The notes under the pieces were generated by a model, which saw nothing but the letters and a program-made list of their open reading frames with translations, had not been told where the DNA came from and searched no databases. Source: Nitrospira sp. (GTDB lineage: Bacteria > Nitrospirota > Nitrospiria > Nitrospirales > Nitrospiraceae). From it: a stretch of 34,065 nt of DNA. Of this stretch, positions 18,086 through 25,459 are shown in pieces. How positions within the stretch are numbered: the stretch's first letter is position 1; each line of letters opens with the position of its first letter. The stretch is from assembly GCA_005239465.1 (NCBI GenBank), contig SPAW01000047.1, positions 1 through 34,065 of the forward strand, read 5' to 3'. Made by a program: the position numbers and the translations under genes.

Positions 18086-18943
18086 TCAGTTAGGCTTGCG
18101 CGCGACGACCATTCGTACGGCGATGGGGAGTGCGATACCATCCGCTCTGCGGTACTGGTCGACGGAGGTGACGATACGGCCACGCGCGTCCGTTTTCTGT
18201 TGGTCGGACAATTTTGCGAACAGATTCTGGATCGGTGCGGCGATGTCCATCAGGCTGGCACAATATTCTTCTCCTGATGCAAATCGCACATCGGCGACGA
18301 ATTCTTCTTCGGACAGGTTCATGAATCCTGCCTGTTGCAGCATTCCCGCCAGATCAGCCGGTTTTGCAAGCCGGAAAATTCCCGGTGCGGTTGGGTCCGG
18401 CGGTGGAAGATCGAGGAATTGCTTGATGACGGTGATCGGAATCATCAAATAGGGATTCTTGTCCGGCGCAGACCAGACAGCGGCAGCCAACCAAGCTCCA
18501 GGCTTTAACACGCGCACGATCTCGACCGCCGCCTTCGGAATCTCCGGCAGAAACATCAGGCAGAAGCGACTCGTGACCGCGTCGAACGAGTTGGTCTCGA
18601 ACGGAAGCGTCGTCACGTCGCCGGTGCGAAAGGTGACGTTCGAGAACCCAAGCGATGTCGCTTTGCGCTGAGCGGACGCCAGCATCTTCTCCGCTAGGTC
18701 AATTCCGATAACGCTCCCTCTCGGTCCAACGGTTTGTGCGGCAAGGAGAGCGGGATAACCGGTGCCTGAGCCCAGGTCGAGCACATGCATCCCCGATCGA
18801 AGTCTGGCATCGGCGACCAACCGGTGATTCAGAAACGTCATTTGCTCGTCGAAGAACCGGTCCCACTTCTCCCAGCCGCCGGCGACGCGATTCCAGTCCT
18901 GGCGTTGGCCTTCGATGGCCCGTTCGGGTGTCTGTTGCGTCAT
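18086..18943 (-). CDS. Class I SAM-dependent methyltransferase (UbiE-like)
   Basis: 285 residues from ATG 18943, preceded by GGAAAGGA at good spacing. Motif I is HVLDLGSGTGYPALLAAQ, followed by GSVIGIDLAEKML, FRTGDVTTLPFETNSFDAVTSRFCLMFLPE (motif II region) and VLKPGAWLAAAVW (motif III). The C-terminal half has a helical substrate lid with 'GIFRLAKPADLAGMLQQAGF'. This is the UbiE/COQ5 and tetracycline-type C-methyltransferase layout. The substrate is not evident from neighbours, which are mostly small proteins of unknown function. It lies downstream of a palindromic hairpin and of the lipoprotein gene. Confidence 0.9.
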   Translation of the reverse strand: MTQQTPERAIEGQRQDWNRVAGGWEKWDRFFDEQMTFLNHRLVADARLRSGMHVLDLGSGTGYPALLAAQTVGPRGSVIGIDLAEKMLASAQRKATSLGFSNVTFRTGDVTTLPFETNSFDAVTSRFCLMFLPEIPKAAVEIVRVLKPGAWLAAAVWSAPDKNPYLMIPITVIKQFLDLPPPDPTAPGIFRLAKPADLAGMLQQAGFMNLSEEEFVADVRFASGEEYCASLMDIAAPIQNLFAKLSDQQKTDARGRIVTSVDQYRRADGIALPIAVRMVVARKPN

Positions 18944-18973
18944 GTCTTTCCTTTCCGCTCGGCGTCCCACGTG

Positions 18974-19005
18974 CCGGCTCACCGGGATATCCCGGCGTGA
19001 GCCGG
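18974..19005. repeat. Nested palindrome between lipoprotein and methyltransferase genes
   Basis: CCGGCTCAC (18974-18982) pairs perfectly with GTGAGCCGG (18997-19005), and the centre CCGGGATATCCCGG (18982-18995) is itself a perfect palindrome. No T-run follows on either strand, so it is not a standard intrinsic terminator. It may be an mRNA processing or stability element inside the operon. Confidence 0.7.
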
Positions 19006-19039
19006 AAGGAGCGATGACCGGCGAGTCCCTTGAGGCACG

Positions 19040-19474
19040 CTACTTGATCATCTGCAACGTCTCGCGCAGTTCCTTCAATTCCGCCATGGACAGATCCAGA
19101 TGCTGGTCCCGCTGTGGTTGATTGTCCTTGAACTTCCACAGTCGCCAGAAGATTGCTGTCAATTCCTTCTTATGCGTCACGGCCAGGTCATAGGCCGGCG
19201 TCTTCGCCTGCGCGTCCGTCACGCTGCAGAAGGAGTCCAGCAGCGCATGCAGCTGGTTGTGATAGTCATCCAGCGCGTTGTCGACGCCTTTGCCGCCTTT
19301 GGCCTTCGCCGCGGTGGCCTCCATCATGTTCGTCAGATTGATCATCGTCTCAACGCCGGTCGCCCCTTTTGCTTGTGTTGCGTAGTCATCAGCACGGGGG
19401 TAAAAGAGATAGCTGCAGCCGGAGAGCCCAATCAGCAGCATCGAAAGAGCGAGTGTTCCGATCAAGCGGTGCAT
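19040..19474 (-). CDS. Small hypothetical lipoprotein
   Basis: 144 residues from ATG 19474, with a strong AAGGAGG upstream. The N-terminus is a short signal sequence (LIGTLALSMLLIGLSGC) with a lipobox and Cys20. The mature part is a predicted all-helical protein, with heptad-like stretches (GVETMINLTNMMEATAAKAKGGKGVDNALDDY, MAELKELRETLQMIK). I do not recognise a family. It sits between the DUF1059 gene upstream and the methyltransferase downstream, all reading the same way, so it is probably part of the TetR-headed run. Confidence 0.75.
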   Translation of the reverse strand: MHRLIGTLALSMLLIGLSGCSYLFYPRADDYATQAKGATGVETMINLTNMMEATAAKAKGGKGVDNALDDYHNQLHALLDSFCSVTDAQAKTPAYDLAVTHKKELTAIFWRLWKFKDNQPQRDQHLDLSMAELKELRETLQMIK

Positions 19475-19582
19475 AGGAGCCTCCTTGTTATCGTAGCCGC
19501 CGATTCTTCAGATAGTTCTTCCAGGATTTCCAGTAATGCGTAGGCCATCCTTGGCTGGCTCGCTTTTGATCAGACAAGTAAG

Positions 19583-19624
19583 GAGATACTTCTCCCGTGC
19601 CGATGAGCACAGGGGAAGTATCTC
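19583..19624 (-). terminator. Hairpin downstream of the DUF1059 gene
   Basis: GAGATACTTCTCCC (19583-19596) pairs almost fully with GGGGAAGTATCTC (19612-19624), with one bulged base. It lies 20 bases after the DUF1059 stop. On the minus strand only a weak T-rich stretch (CCTTACTTGTCT) follows, so termination would be partial; it may separate the first five genes of the run from the rest. Confidence 0.55.
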
Positions 19625-19643
19625 GCCTGCGTCAAGATTTCTA

Positions 19644-19850
19644 TTAGACCGTGACCGTCACAGTCTTGATCGCCGCCTTCACTTTGGCAGCCATCTCCGG
19701 AGGCAGCGATTCCATCTTATGGCACTGCTTCGCGTGCATGGCCCCTAACTGCAACACCTCGGCTTCCGTCTCGGCCCGCACCTGAAAAGCGCAGCCGGCC
19801 TTGGGGTCAACATCCAGACATCCCAGTTGCTTATATTGTTTATTCGCCAT
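19644..19850 (-). CDS. DUF1059 family small protein
   Basis: 68 residues from ATG 19850, with GGAGGAAAAGATC directly upstream. The pattern 'LGCLDVDPKAGCAFQVRAETEAEVLQLGAMHAKQCHKM' followed by a PPEM...VKAAIK helix matches DUF1059, a small alpha/beta domain with two or three cysteines and a 'H...H' helix. Function unknown. The cysteines (GCLD, GCAF, QCHK) are all kept. It follows the DUF1579-like gene by 40 bases and precedes a hairpin. Confidence 0.85.
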   Translation of the reverse strand: MANKQYKQLGCLDVDPKAGCAFQVRAETEAEVLQLGAMHAKQCHKMESLPPEMAAKVKAAIKTVTVTV

Positions 19851-19890
19851 GATCTTTTCCTCCTCGATGTTTGGGTGAATGACACGGTCT

Positions 19891-20394
19891 CTACTTCACG
19901 CGGGAAAATTCAAACCGATGCGGCAGTTCCTTTCCATCCTTGCTGAGGACCCATTCCTGGGTGAAATGATCCTGATCCTGGAAGGTAAACGATACTTTGT
20001 GCATATGCGCGTCCGTTGGTTTGGCGAGATTTGTGACGTCGACGAAGTTGAAGGCTAGCGTCTTGGCGTTGCCCTCGGGCATGTCGGCGCGCATACGCGG
20101 CTGGTTGCCGAGCTTACAGTAATGAGTCAGCATAAGGCTGCCCTTGTCGGCATGATACATCGTCGTCATGGCCGCCTTCTGAGCCATCGTCATCGTTTCC
20201 ACGAGACTCGTGCCGCCACCGGTCCACTGATACGACGCGGTCATCGGTTTCCCTTCTGGGTCCTTGCCTTGCCATTCGCCAATGAGCGAGGCCAGGGGGC
20301 CGAAGTCGGGAGGTATTGGACTGTCAGCCTGCACCCGCTGGAACGGCATCGCGATGGCGAACAGGATGAGGGAGCGGGTGATAAACCATTTCAT
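19891..20394 (-). CDS. Secreted DUF1579/lipocalin-like protein
   Basis: 167 residues from ATG 20394, with AAGGAGG nine bases upstream. A signal peptide (FITRSLILFAIAMPFQRVQA|DS) targets it to the periplasm. The mature part begins PPDFGPLASLIGEWQGKDPEGKPMTASYQW, the first two strands of the DUF1579/THAP4-like ten-stranded barrel, and ends with DHFTQEWVLSKDGKELPHRFEFSRVK. The 'L.G.W.G' opening and the 'F.R' closing strand are the features I rely on. Ligand unknown. It shares the run with a cytoplasmic SnoaL-like protein upstream. Confidence 0.8.
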   Translation of the reverse strand: MKWFITRSLILFAIAMPFQRVQADSPIPPDFGPLASLIGEWQGKDPEGKPMTASYQWTGGGTSLVETMTMAQKAAMTTMYHADKGSLMLTHYCKLGNQPRMRADMPEGNAKTLAFNFVDVTNLAKPTDAHMHKVSFTFQDQDHFTQEWVLSKDGKELPHRFEFSRVK

Positions 20395-20477
20395 GGGAGG
20401 CCTCCTTAGATGAAACGGTAAGAAAGATAGTCAAGCACGTTGACCGATTCAGGTCAATGTTGCACAGTCTCCGGCGC

Positions 20478-20843
20478 TTACATAGAGTAGAAGAACTCCT
20501 CCTTGACGATTTTCCCATTTTTAACCGTGTAGAGACCTGTTTCGTCCATGGTTGTGCGTTTCCCCGTCTGTTTAGGCGTCACGTCATACTTGAAATGAAG
20601 AATGAAACGGTCGCCGTGGGGATATGGCCCTTCAACCGTGCCTCCGTGGATCTGATGATTGTCGACCCACCACCGATTCTTCCCTTTGATGGCCTGGATT
20701 CCCTTTTGGGTCCGATCCATGCCCGGCATGGCGACGGGCTCGACGCTCTCGACATTCGGTGAGTAAAAACGATCGATCGCCTCCTGATTCTTGCCCTGCC
20801 CGCACTGCGCCGCCAATTCTTTTCCGATGTCCATGGCCGTCAT
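20478..20843 (-). CDS. SnoaL-like / NTF2-fold protein
   Basis: 121 residues from ATG 20843, which overlaps the TfoX-like stop as ATGA and is preceded by AAGGAGGATC. Cone-shaped NTF2-fold features: IGKELAAQCGQGKNQEAIDRFYSPNVESVEP (helices and first strand), GIQAIKGKNRWWVDNHQIHGGTVEGPYPHGDRFILHFKYD and a closing ETGLYTVKNGKIVKEEFFY strand pair. Nuclear-transport-factor-2-like proteins of this type are small cytoplasmic enzymes or ligand binders. Nothing specifies the ligand. It is coupled to the TfoX-type gene, which is a frequent pairing in such stress or regulator-linked clusters. Confidence 0.88.
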   Translation of the reverse strand: MTAMDIGKELAAQCGQGKNQEAIDRFYSPNVESVEPVAMPGMDRTQKGIQAIKGKNRWWVDNHQIHGGTVEGPYPHGDRFILHFKYDVTPKQTGKRTTMDETGLYTVKNGKIVKEEFFYSM

Positions 20844-21232
20844 GATGAGATCCTCCTTGGTTGATGGGTGATGGTTTTGGGGACTCGACGTGTCGCCCCG
20901 CTCTTAGCAGGGGGCAAGCTCGCCACGAACGTCTGCCCCTGGGTGAGCCACTTGCGCAATTGCGCAGCAGTCTTGGTGCCGCCTGGGCTAACATAGATGT
21001 AGCCCTTCATGGGACGGCCTGTAAAATCCATCGGCCTGGTGTGCGGCTCTCTCAATGCTTCGTCATTGGCCTCAGGGCCCACGCGCACAACCAGATCGCT
21101 GTTTAAAATTCCGGCGAACATCTTCCCCTGCGACACGTACGCGAGCCCGCCGAACATCTTTTTCTCAACCAGTACGAGATGTCCCTTGAGCAGTTCACGG
21201 ACGCGCGCCGCCAGTTGCTCATCGTAGGCCAT
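20840..21232 (-). CDS. TfoX/Sxy N-terminal domain protein
   Basis: 130 residues from ATG 21232, with AAGGAGAGAGCG upstream; the longer frame adds 23 residues that are not family-like. The TfoX_N pattern is complete: YDEQLAARVRELLKGH.VLVEKKMFGGLAYVSQGKMFAGILNSDLVVRVG, and later 'RPMDFTGRPMKGYIYV' and a helical 'LRKWLTQGQTFVASLPPAK' end. TfoX_N domains occur in the competence regulator Sxy and in many stand-alone proteins of unknown function; this is the stand-alone type without the TfoX C-terminal domain. First structural gene behind the TetR regulator. A second copy, frameshifted, lies at 17768-18078. Confidence 0.93.
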   Translation of the reverse strand: MAYDEQLAARVRELLKGHLVLVEKKMFGGLAYVSQGKMFAGILNSDLVVRVGPEANDEALREPHTRPMDFTGRPMKGYIYVSPGGTKTAAQLRKWLTQGQTFVASLPPAKSGATRRVPKTITHQPRRISS

Positions 21233-21306
21233 CGCTCTCTCCTTTCTGCTCTGCGGCGATCGTATCCGCGATGAAGAATGACCGTTCCAAAACAGGGCCA
21301 AGAAAA

Positions 21307-21888
21307 TCAGTCGAGAATCGAAAAGGCTGTCTCTGCCGTCTGTTTGACCGTGTCAGCCGACGCCCCGGCTTTGATCATCACAATGGTTCCTTGCATCATC
21401 GTGGTGAGAAAGCGCGCGAGCGTCCGCGGATCTTTGTCCGGTCCCAATTCGCCTTGCGCCTTCGCGCGCGCGAGGATCCTGAAAAACGCATCTTCGCCCA
21501 TTTTCATAACTTGAGAGCCTTTCCCGGCAATGTCCTTCTCGTGGGGCGCCAGTTCCATCACGGTATTGGCAATCAGGCAGCCGCGCCGTTGGGGATCGGC
21601 AAGAGCGCCCTCGACCATTCCGAAAATAAACTGGCGAAGCTTAGGGAGCGCCGGGCCTGGTTGGTCGAGGAGAGAGAACTTCGAACCGACTAAGGTGGTG
21701 CAGTACCGGTCCATCACTTTCAGGAACAGTTGGCGCTTATCGCCGAACGTGTCGTACAACGAGCCGCGATTAAGGTCCATCGCGGTCAGTAAGTCTTCCA
21801 TCGACGTGGCCTCATAGCCCTTGTGCCAAAAGACGTGCATAGCTTTGTCCAGCACTTCGTCGGGGTTGAATTCTTTCGGTCTCGCCAC
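21307..21888 (-). CDS. TetR/AcrR family transcriptional regulator
   Basis: 193 residues. The N-terminal DNA-binding domain is typical: ARPKEFNPDEVLDKAMHVFWHKGYEATSMEDLLTAMDLNRGSLYDTFGDKRQLF, with the helix-turn-helix at about residues 28-50. The C-terminal ligand domain includes ADPQRRGCLIANTVMELAP, as in TetR proteins near the AcuR/YxaF group. It is the first gene of a long minus-strand run and lies 74 bases upstream of the TfoX gene. A pseudo-palindrome 38-53 bases upstream of its start suggests autoregulation and control of the run. The inducing ligand is unknown. Confidence 0.94.
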   Translation of the reverse strand: MARPKEFNPDEVLDKAMHVFWHKGYEATSMEDLLTAMDLNRGSLYDTFGDKRQLFLKVMDRYCTTLVGSKFSLLDQPGPALPKLRQFIFGMVEGALADPQRRGCLIANTVMELAPHEKDIAGKGSQVMKMGEDAFFRILARAKAQGELGPDKDPRTLARFLTTMMQGTIVMIKAGASADTVKQTAETAFSILD

Positions 21889-22261
21889 GGTGTTTCCTCA
21901 ATGCGTGAGAGGAAATATCATATTATGGAACGATCAGTCAACAATAAATATTCATAACTTTGTTTCGAGGGAGATATCGGGAAGGGAGTACGTGAAATTG
22001 CGTCGCCGATCGAGCCTCGCTAGAATCCTTTCGACCGCGGATGAAAAACCATGAAACAAGTTCCTACCACGACGGCTGAGAGCGACACCCTGTCGAAGGA
22101 TCTCAAAAAACGAAGTTTTGATTCGTCGGCTGCACGATGGTCTATGCCTACATGCAGGCGATCGGCATGGTGAACGATCACACAACAGATTGCTTCAGGA
22201 GGCGCATGCTCCGCCTGTAGAAGACAAGGCGGTACGTGTGAGCCATACTCGTAGGATCAGC
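21889..22261. other. Divergent intergenic region between tetR and dinB
   Basis: 373 bases. The left part is AT-rich and holds the tetR operator and promoter described separately. The right part holds no recognisable gene; the dinB frame is open upstream of its start but without family similarity. Confidence 0.55.
21926..21941 (-). promoter_or_regulatory. Likely TetR operator upstream of the regulator
   Basis: TGGAACGATCAGTCAA is an imperfect dyad centred on GATC (T.GA..GATC..TC.A), a shape common for TetR-family operators. On the minus strand it overlaps a TTGTTG / 16-base / TATGAT promoter candidate, so binding would block transcription of the tetR run. Confidence 0.6.
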
Positions 22262-23338
22262 GTGCCGAGGATCATCGCCCATTTGGACATGGATGCCTTC
22301 TTTGCCGCCATTGAGGAGCGGGATACGCCATCGTTCCGAGGAGTGCCGCTCGTCGTCGGCGCCGATCCGCGCGGCGGAGAGGGGCGTGGGGTGGCCTCGA
22401 CGTCGAATTACCTTGCGCGCGCCTATGGCATTCACTCGGCAACTCCAATCTCCACAGCCTGGCGCCTCTCTGAAACCGCACGTCGAGCGGGTAAACCGCC
22501 CGTGACCTTTGTATCAGTGGATATGAAGAAGTACGCGCGCGTGTCGGATGAAGTGATGGGGATCGTGCGGCGTTTCATTCCGATTGTGGAGCAGGCCAGT
22601 ATCGACGAAGCCTACGGTGATCTGAGCTTTACGGAATCATACGAAGCGGCAGAGGGATTATGCCGGCAGCTCAAGGAGACGATCCGCTCAGAGGAACAGC
22701 TGACGGCCTCAATTGGGATAGGTCCGAACAAACTGATCGCCAAGATCGCGTCCGGCATGCACAAGCCGGATGGGCTCACAGTGGTTCGCGAGGCGGAGGC
22801 AGAAGCGTTTCTGGCTCCGCTCTCGATCCGAGCAATTCCCGGCATCGGTCCCAAGACGGAAGCGTTGCTGACGAACAAGGGGATCAAGCTCGTCAAGGAT
22901 CTGAAGCCGTTGAGCGTACACCAGCTCGAGGAACTGCTAGGGAAACGCGGCGTGGATCTCTACGACAAGGTTCGCGGGTTCGATGCCTCCCCGATTGAGG
23001 AGTTCTCCGAGCCGAAGTCGATCGGAGAACAGGAGACATTTGAGTCTGATACGCTCGAGAGCCAGGTGCTTCTCAATCAGCTCGACGTTCTCAGCCGGGA
23101 TGTGATCGATCGCCTGCATGGCGAGGGGTTTCAATCTTTTCGAACCGTCGTGCTGACCGTCCGCTTCGCGGATTTCGAGACCAAGTCACGTACCCATACC
23201 TTGGCCATGCCGGCCGGTGATGGGGCGACGTTGCATCGGGAGGCCTTGAAGCTCCTCCTGCCTTTTCTGGATCGGCGTGAAAACCCGCGTCGAAAACGGA
23301 TTCGTCTCCTCGGCCTCCGCGTGGAAAAACTACAGTGA
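22262..23338 (+). CDS. dinB: DNA polymerase IV (Y-family)
   Basis: 358 residues from GTG 22262, the start closest to the family's usual 'MRKIIHVDMD' N-terminus and preceded by AGGA at six bases; GTG 22238 is an alternative. Catalytic motifs are present: HLDMDAFFAAIE (Asp9) and SIDEAYGD (Asp115, Glu116), with the steric-gate region FFAAIE. A canonical family member has 'DEAYLD'; here it is DEAYGD. The thumb/helix-hairpin-helix part is IRAIPGIGPKTEALLTNKGI and the little-finger domain runs to the end. A translesion polymerase. The stop overlaps the upstream end of the FAD oxidoreductase frame, so the two may be co-transcribed. Confidence 0.95.
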   Translation: MPRIIAHLDMDAFFAAIEERDTPSFRGVPLVVGADPRGGEGRGVASTSNYLARAYGIHSATPISTAWRLSETARRAGKPPVTFVSVDMKKYARVSDEVMGIVRRFIPIVEQASIDEAYGDLSFTESYEAAEGLCRQLKETIRSEEQLTASIGIGPNKLIAKIASGMHKPDGLTVVREAEAEAFLAPLSIRAIPGIGPKTEALLTNKGIKLVKDLKPLSVHQLEELLGKRGVDLYDKVRGFDASPIEEFSEPKSIGEQETFESDTLESQVLLNQLDVLSRDVIDRLHGEGFQSFRTVVLTVRFADFETKSRTHTLAMPAGDGATLHREALKLLLPFLDRRENPRRKRIRLLGLRVEKLQ

Positions 23339-23355
23339 GGGAAAGGATGGCGGCC

Positions 23356-24576
23356 ATGGCTTCAGAGGTCCTATCGGTGCAATGCTGCATTGCAGGAGGC
23401 GGGCCTGCCGGCATGATGCTGGGCCTGCTCTTGGCGCGTGCCGGGGTCTCCGTCATCGTGCTGGAAAAGCACCACGACTTTCTCCGCGACTTCCGAGGCG
23501 ACACACTGCATCCCTCGACGATGGAGATCATGCACGAGCTGGGAGTGCTCGAACGATTCCTTCAGTTGCCCCACCAGAAAGTGCCGCGAATCAACGGGCG
23601 ATTCGGCGATCTGGCGTTCACGGTGGCGGATTTCTCGCATCTGCCGACCCAGTGCCGCTACGTCGCGTTCATGCCGCAGTGGGACTTTCTCAACTTTCTG
23701 GTTGAAGTGGGGAGCTGGTATCCCGCCTTTCAGGTTCGGATGAGCGCGGAGGTGACGGACCTGATTGAAGACAGAGGTTCAGTCGTTGGGCTTCGTGCCG
23801 AAACGGCGAGGGGGTCGATGGAAGTCCGTGCCGCTCTCGTCGTGGGGGCCGATGGTCGACAGTCGGTAGTCCGTTCGAGGGCGGGGTTGTCGGTAGAAGA
23901 ATTTGGCGCCCCAATGGATGTGCTGTGGTTCCGGCTCTCGCGCCGGCCAAGCGATCCGGTTGATCCGATGGGTCGCTTCGATGTCGGTCGGATTTTCATT
24001 ATGTTAAACCGGAGCGACTACTGGCAATGCGGCTTCGTGATCGCTAAGGGCTCACGGGACGAGATTCTGGCGCAAGGGCTGCCGGCGTTTCGCGACAGCG
24101 TGGCGAAGCTGGCCCCGTTTGCTGCCGACCGTGTTCACGAGTTACAGGATTGGGAACCGATCAAACTCCTGACGGTGCAGGTCGATCGATTGCACCAATG
24201 GTATCGATCAAGGCTGCTCTGCATCGGCGATGCGGCGCACGCGATGTCGCCGGTCGGCGGGGTGGGGATCAATCTTGCGATTCAGGATGCCGTGGCTACT
24301 GCGAATCTGCTGGCCATTCCATTGCGTGAAGGCCGACTGACGACAAGAGACTTGCGCCTGGTGCAGGCTCGACGGGCCTGGCCTACCAAGATGACACAAC
24401 GAGTTCAGCTCATGATCCAGAACCGCATCATCAAACGCGTCCTCGGCAGCTCAGACCGGCTGCCGCCGCCCCTTGCATTCCGATTGATCGCTCGCTTTCC
24501 GTTTCTCCGCCGTCTCCCGGCCAGGATAATTGGCCTTGGGTTCCGGCCAGAACATGTGCGCACACCTGCTGTCTGA
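23356..24576 (+). CDS. FAD-dependent monooxygenase (PHBH fold)
   Basis: 406 residues from ATG 23356; an AAAGG lies nine bases upstream, while ATG 23347 and GTG 23335 are alternatives. The FAD-binding dinucleotide motif is CIAGGGPAGMMLGLLLARAG (GGGPAG at residues 14-19), followed by VLEKH, the 'GDTLHPSTMEIMHELGV' segment, the conserved DG motif in VVGADGRQSVVRSRAG and the second FAD motif CIGDAAHAMSPVGGVGINLAIQDA. This is the p-hydroxybenzoate hydroxylase/UbiH group. A basic C-terminal helix follows (RIIKRVLGSS...). The substrate is unknown. Its start lies a few bases after dinB, in the same direction. Confidence 0.93.
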   Translation: MASEVLSVQCCIAGGGPAGMMLGLLLARAGVSVIVLEKHHDFLRDFRGDTLHPSTMEIMHELGVLERFLQLPHQKVPRINGRFGDLAFTVADFSHLPTQCRYVAFMPQWDFLNFLVEVGSWYPAFQVRMSAEVTDLIEDRGSVVGLRAETARGSMEVRAALVVGADGRQSVVRSRAGLSVEEFGAPMDVLWFRLSRRPSDPVDPMGRFDVGRIFIMLNRSDYWQCGFVIAKGSRDEILAQGLPAFRDSVAKLAPFAADRVHELQDWEPIKLLTVQVDRLHQWYRSRLLCIGDAAHAMSPVGGVGINLAIQDAVATANLLAIPLREGRLTTRDLRLVQARRAWPTKMTQRVQLMIQNRIIKRVLGSSDRLPPPLAFRLIARFPFLRRLPARIIGLGFRPEHVRTPAV

Positions 24577-24688
24577 TAGGACATAACGTCTGATTCCCTT
24601 CTATGTTTCATCATCAGCTAGGGCTAGATTACGGTGAAGGTCTTCCCCTCCGTGTTGTAGGCCAACGACTACAGTGTGAAATCATACA

Positions 24689-24889
24689 ATGAATCAGAGA
24701 GATACGTGTCGTCTTGTGATGGGAAGTGAAGCCGTTACCCTTCAGTGTGTGGTGCGGTCCCTCAATACGAGAAGGATTTCAAAAGGAATCGACAGTAATT
24801 TCACGCACGCAATTGTGGACGCTCCATCGGTACGGCACTTGCTCAAAGGGATTGGCATTGTCACCGCCCTAATGGAGGTTGTGCCATGA
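24689..24889 (+). CDS. Small hypothetical protein upstream of PilZ-like gene
   Basis: 66 residues (MNQRDTCRLVMGSEAVTLQ...). I recognise no family. Support for a real gene is modest: its stop overlaps the next start as ATGA, a coupling arrangement also seen elsewhere in the window. Against it, there is no clear ribosome site before ATG 24689 and the composition is ordinary. It may be only an open frame carrying the Shine-Dalgarno of the next gene (GGAGG at 24873-24877). Confidence 0.4.
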   Translation: MNQRDTCRLVMGSEAVTLQCVVRSLNTRRISKGIDSNFTHAIVDAPSVRHLLKGIGIVTALMEVVP

Positions 24890-25323
24890 TCATTGGAACA
24901 CGTGAAGTCATCCACGAATCCCACCCATATGTCGCGGGGAGTGTACAAGCCGGTTTTTTTGTTGCAGCGCTTGGTGAGCAGGTTGGAACTCTGGGTCCAA
25001 CTCGTCGGCGTGAGGTGCGGGTCGGGGAACAGAAGCTCTGTTCCTATGAGCTGTGCGAATCGATAGATGAGGAGGCGGTGGTGATCCAGCAAGGTGAGGT
25101 CTATAGCCTCAACCGGAGCGCGCACGGGATTCTGATACTCATGGGAAACGCGCCTCGGACTCAGCAACTCCTCGAACTCCATATCCCCGAATCCCGATGG
25201 CGCCGTTCGTTGAATCTGTACGAAGTGCAGTGGACGAAGCCCGTGCATGTGGATTCTCAGGGCGATCTCTTTCTCGTCGGGTGCCGGCTGACGTTTGGTC
25301 CATCCCGATACTGGGTCTTCTAG
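24886..25323 (+). CDS. PilZ-like domain protein (tentative)
   Basis: 145 residues from ATG 24886, with GGAGG at eight bases. After a short N-terminal stretch the pattern RREVRVGEQKLCSYELC...EAVVIQQGEVYSLNRSAHGILILMG, ELHIPESRW, YEVQWTKPV and LFLVGCRLTFGPSRYW resembles a PilZ beta-barrel (opening RR, 'S..G' strand, 'V.W' and 'GC.F' strands). The RxxxR and DxSxxG c-di-GMP motifs are only partly kept: 'RREVR' fits, while the second motif reads NRSAHG rather than D.S..G. So c-di-GMP binding is uncertain. Followed by a strong hairpin. Confidence 0.6.
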   Translation: MIIGTREVIHESHPYVAGSVQAGFFVAALGEQVGTLGPTRRREVRVGEQKLCSYELCESIDEEAVVIQQGEVYSLNRSAHGILILMGNAPRTQQLLELHIPESRWRRSLNLYEVQWTKPVHVDSQGDLFLVGCRLTFGPSRYWVF

Positions 25324-25338
25324 TCCGTCTGCTCCCCT

Positions 25339-25364
25339 GCGGCTTCTCCGAGGGGAGAAGCCGC
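25339..25364 (+). terminator. Strong hairpin after the PilZ-like gene
   Basis: GCGGCTTCTCC (25339-25349) and GGAGAAGCCGC (25354-25364) form a perfect 11-base stem with a GAGG loop, 16 bases after the stop. There is no T-run, only CCCCCATCATTCC, so this is a rho-independent-like or mRNA-stabilising hairpin. Confidence 0.6.
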
Positions 25365-25459
25365 GCCCCCATCATTCCGAAGCCTTGCTTGACCCGGCGA
25401 TCAGCCCGAAGCAATGAATAACAATTGATTGCAGCCAGGGATCGCTTTATCCTGCGCGC

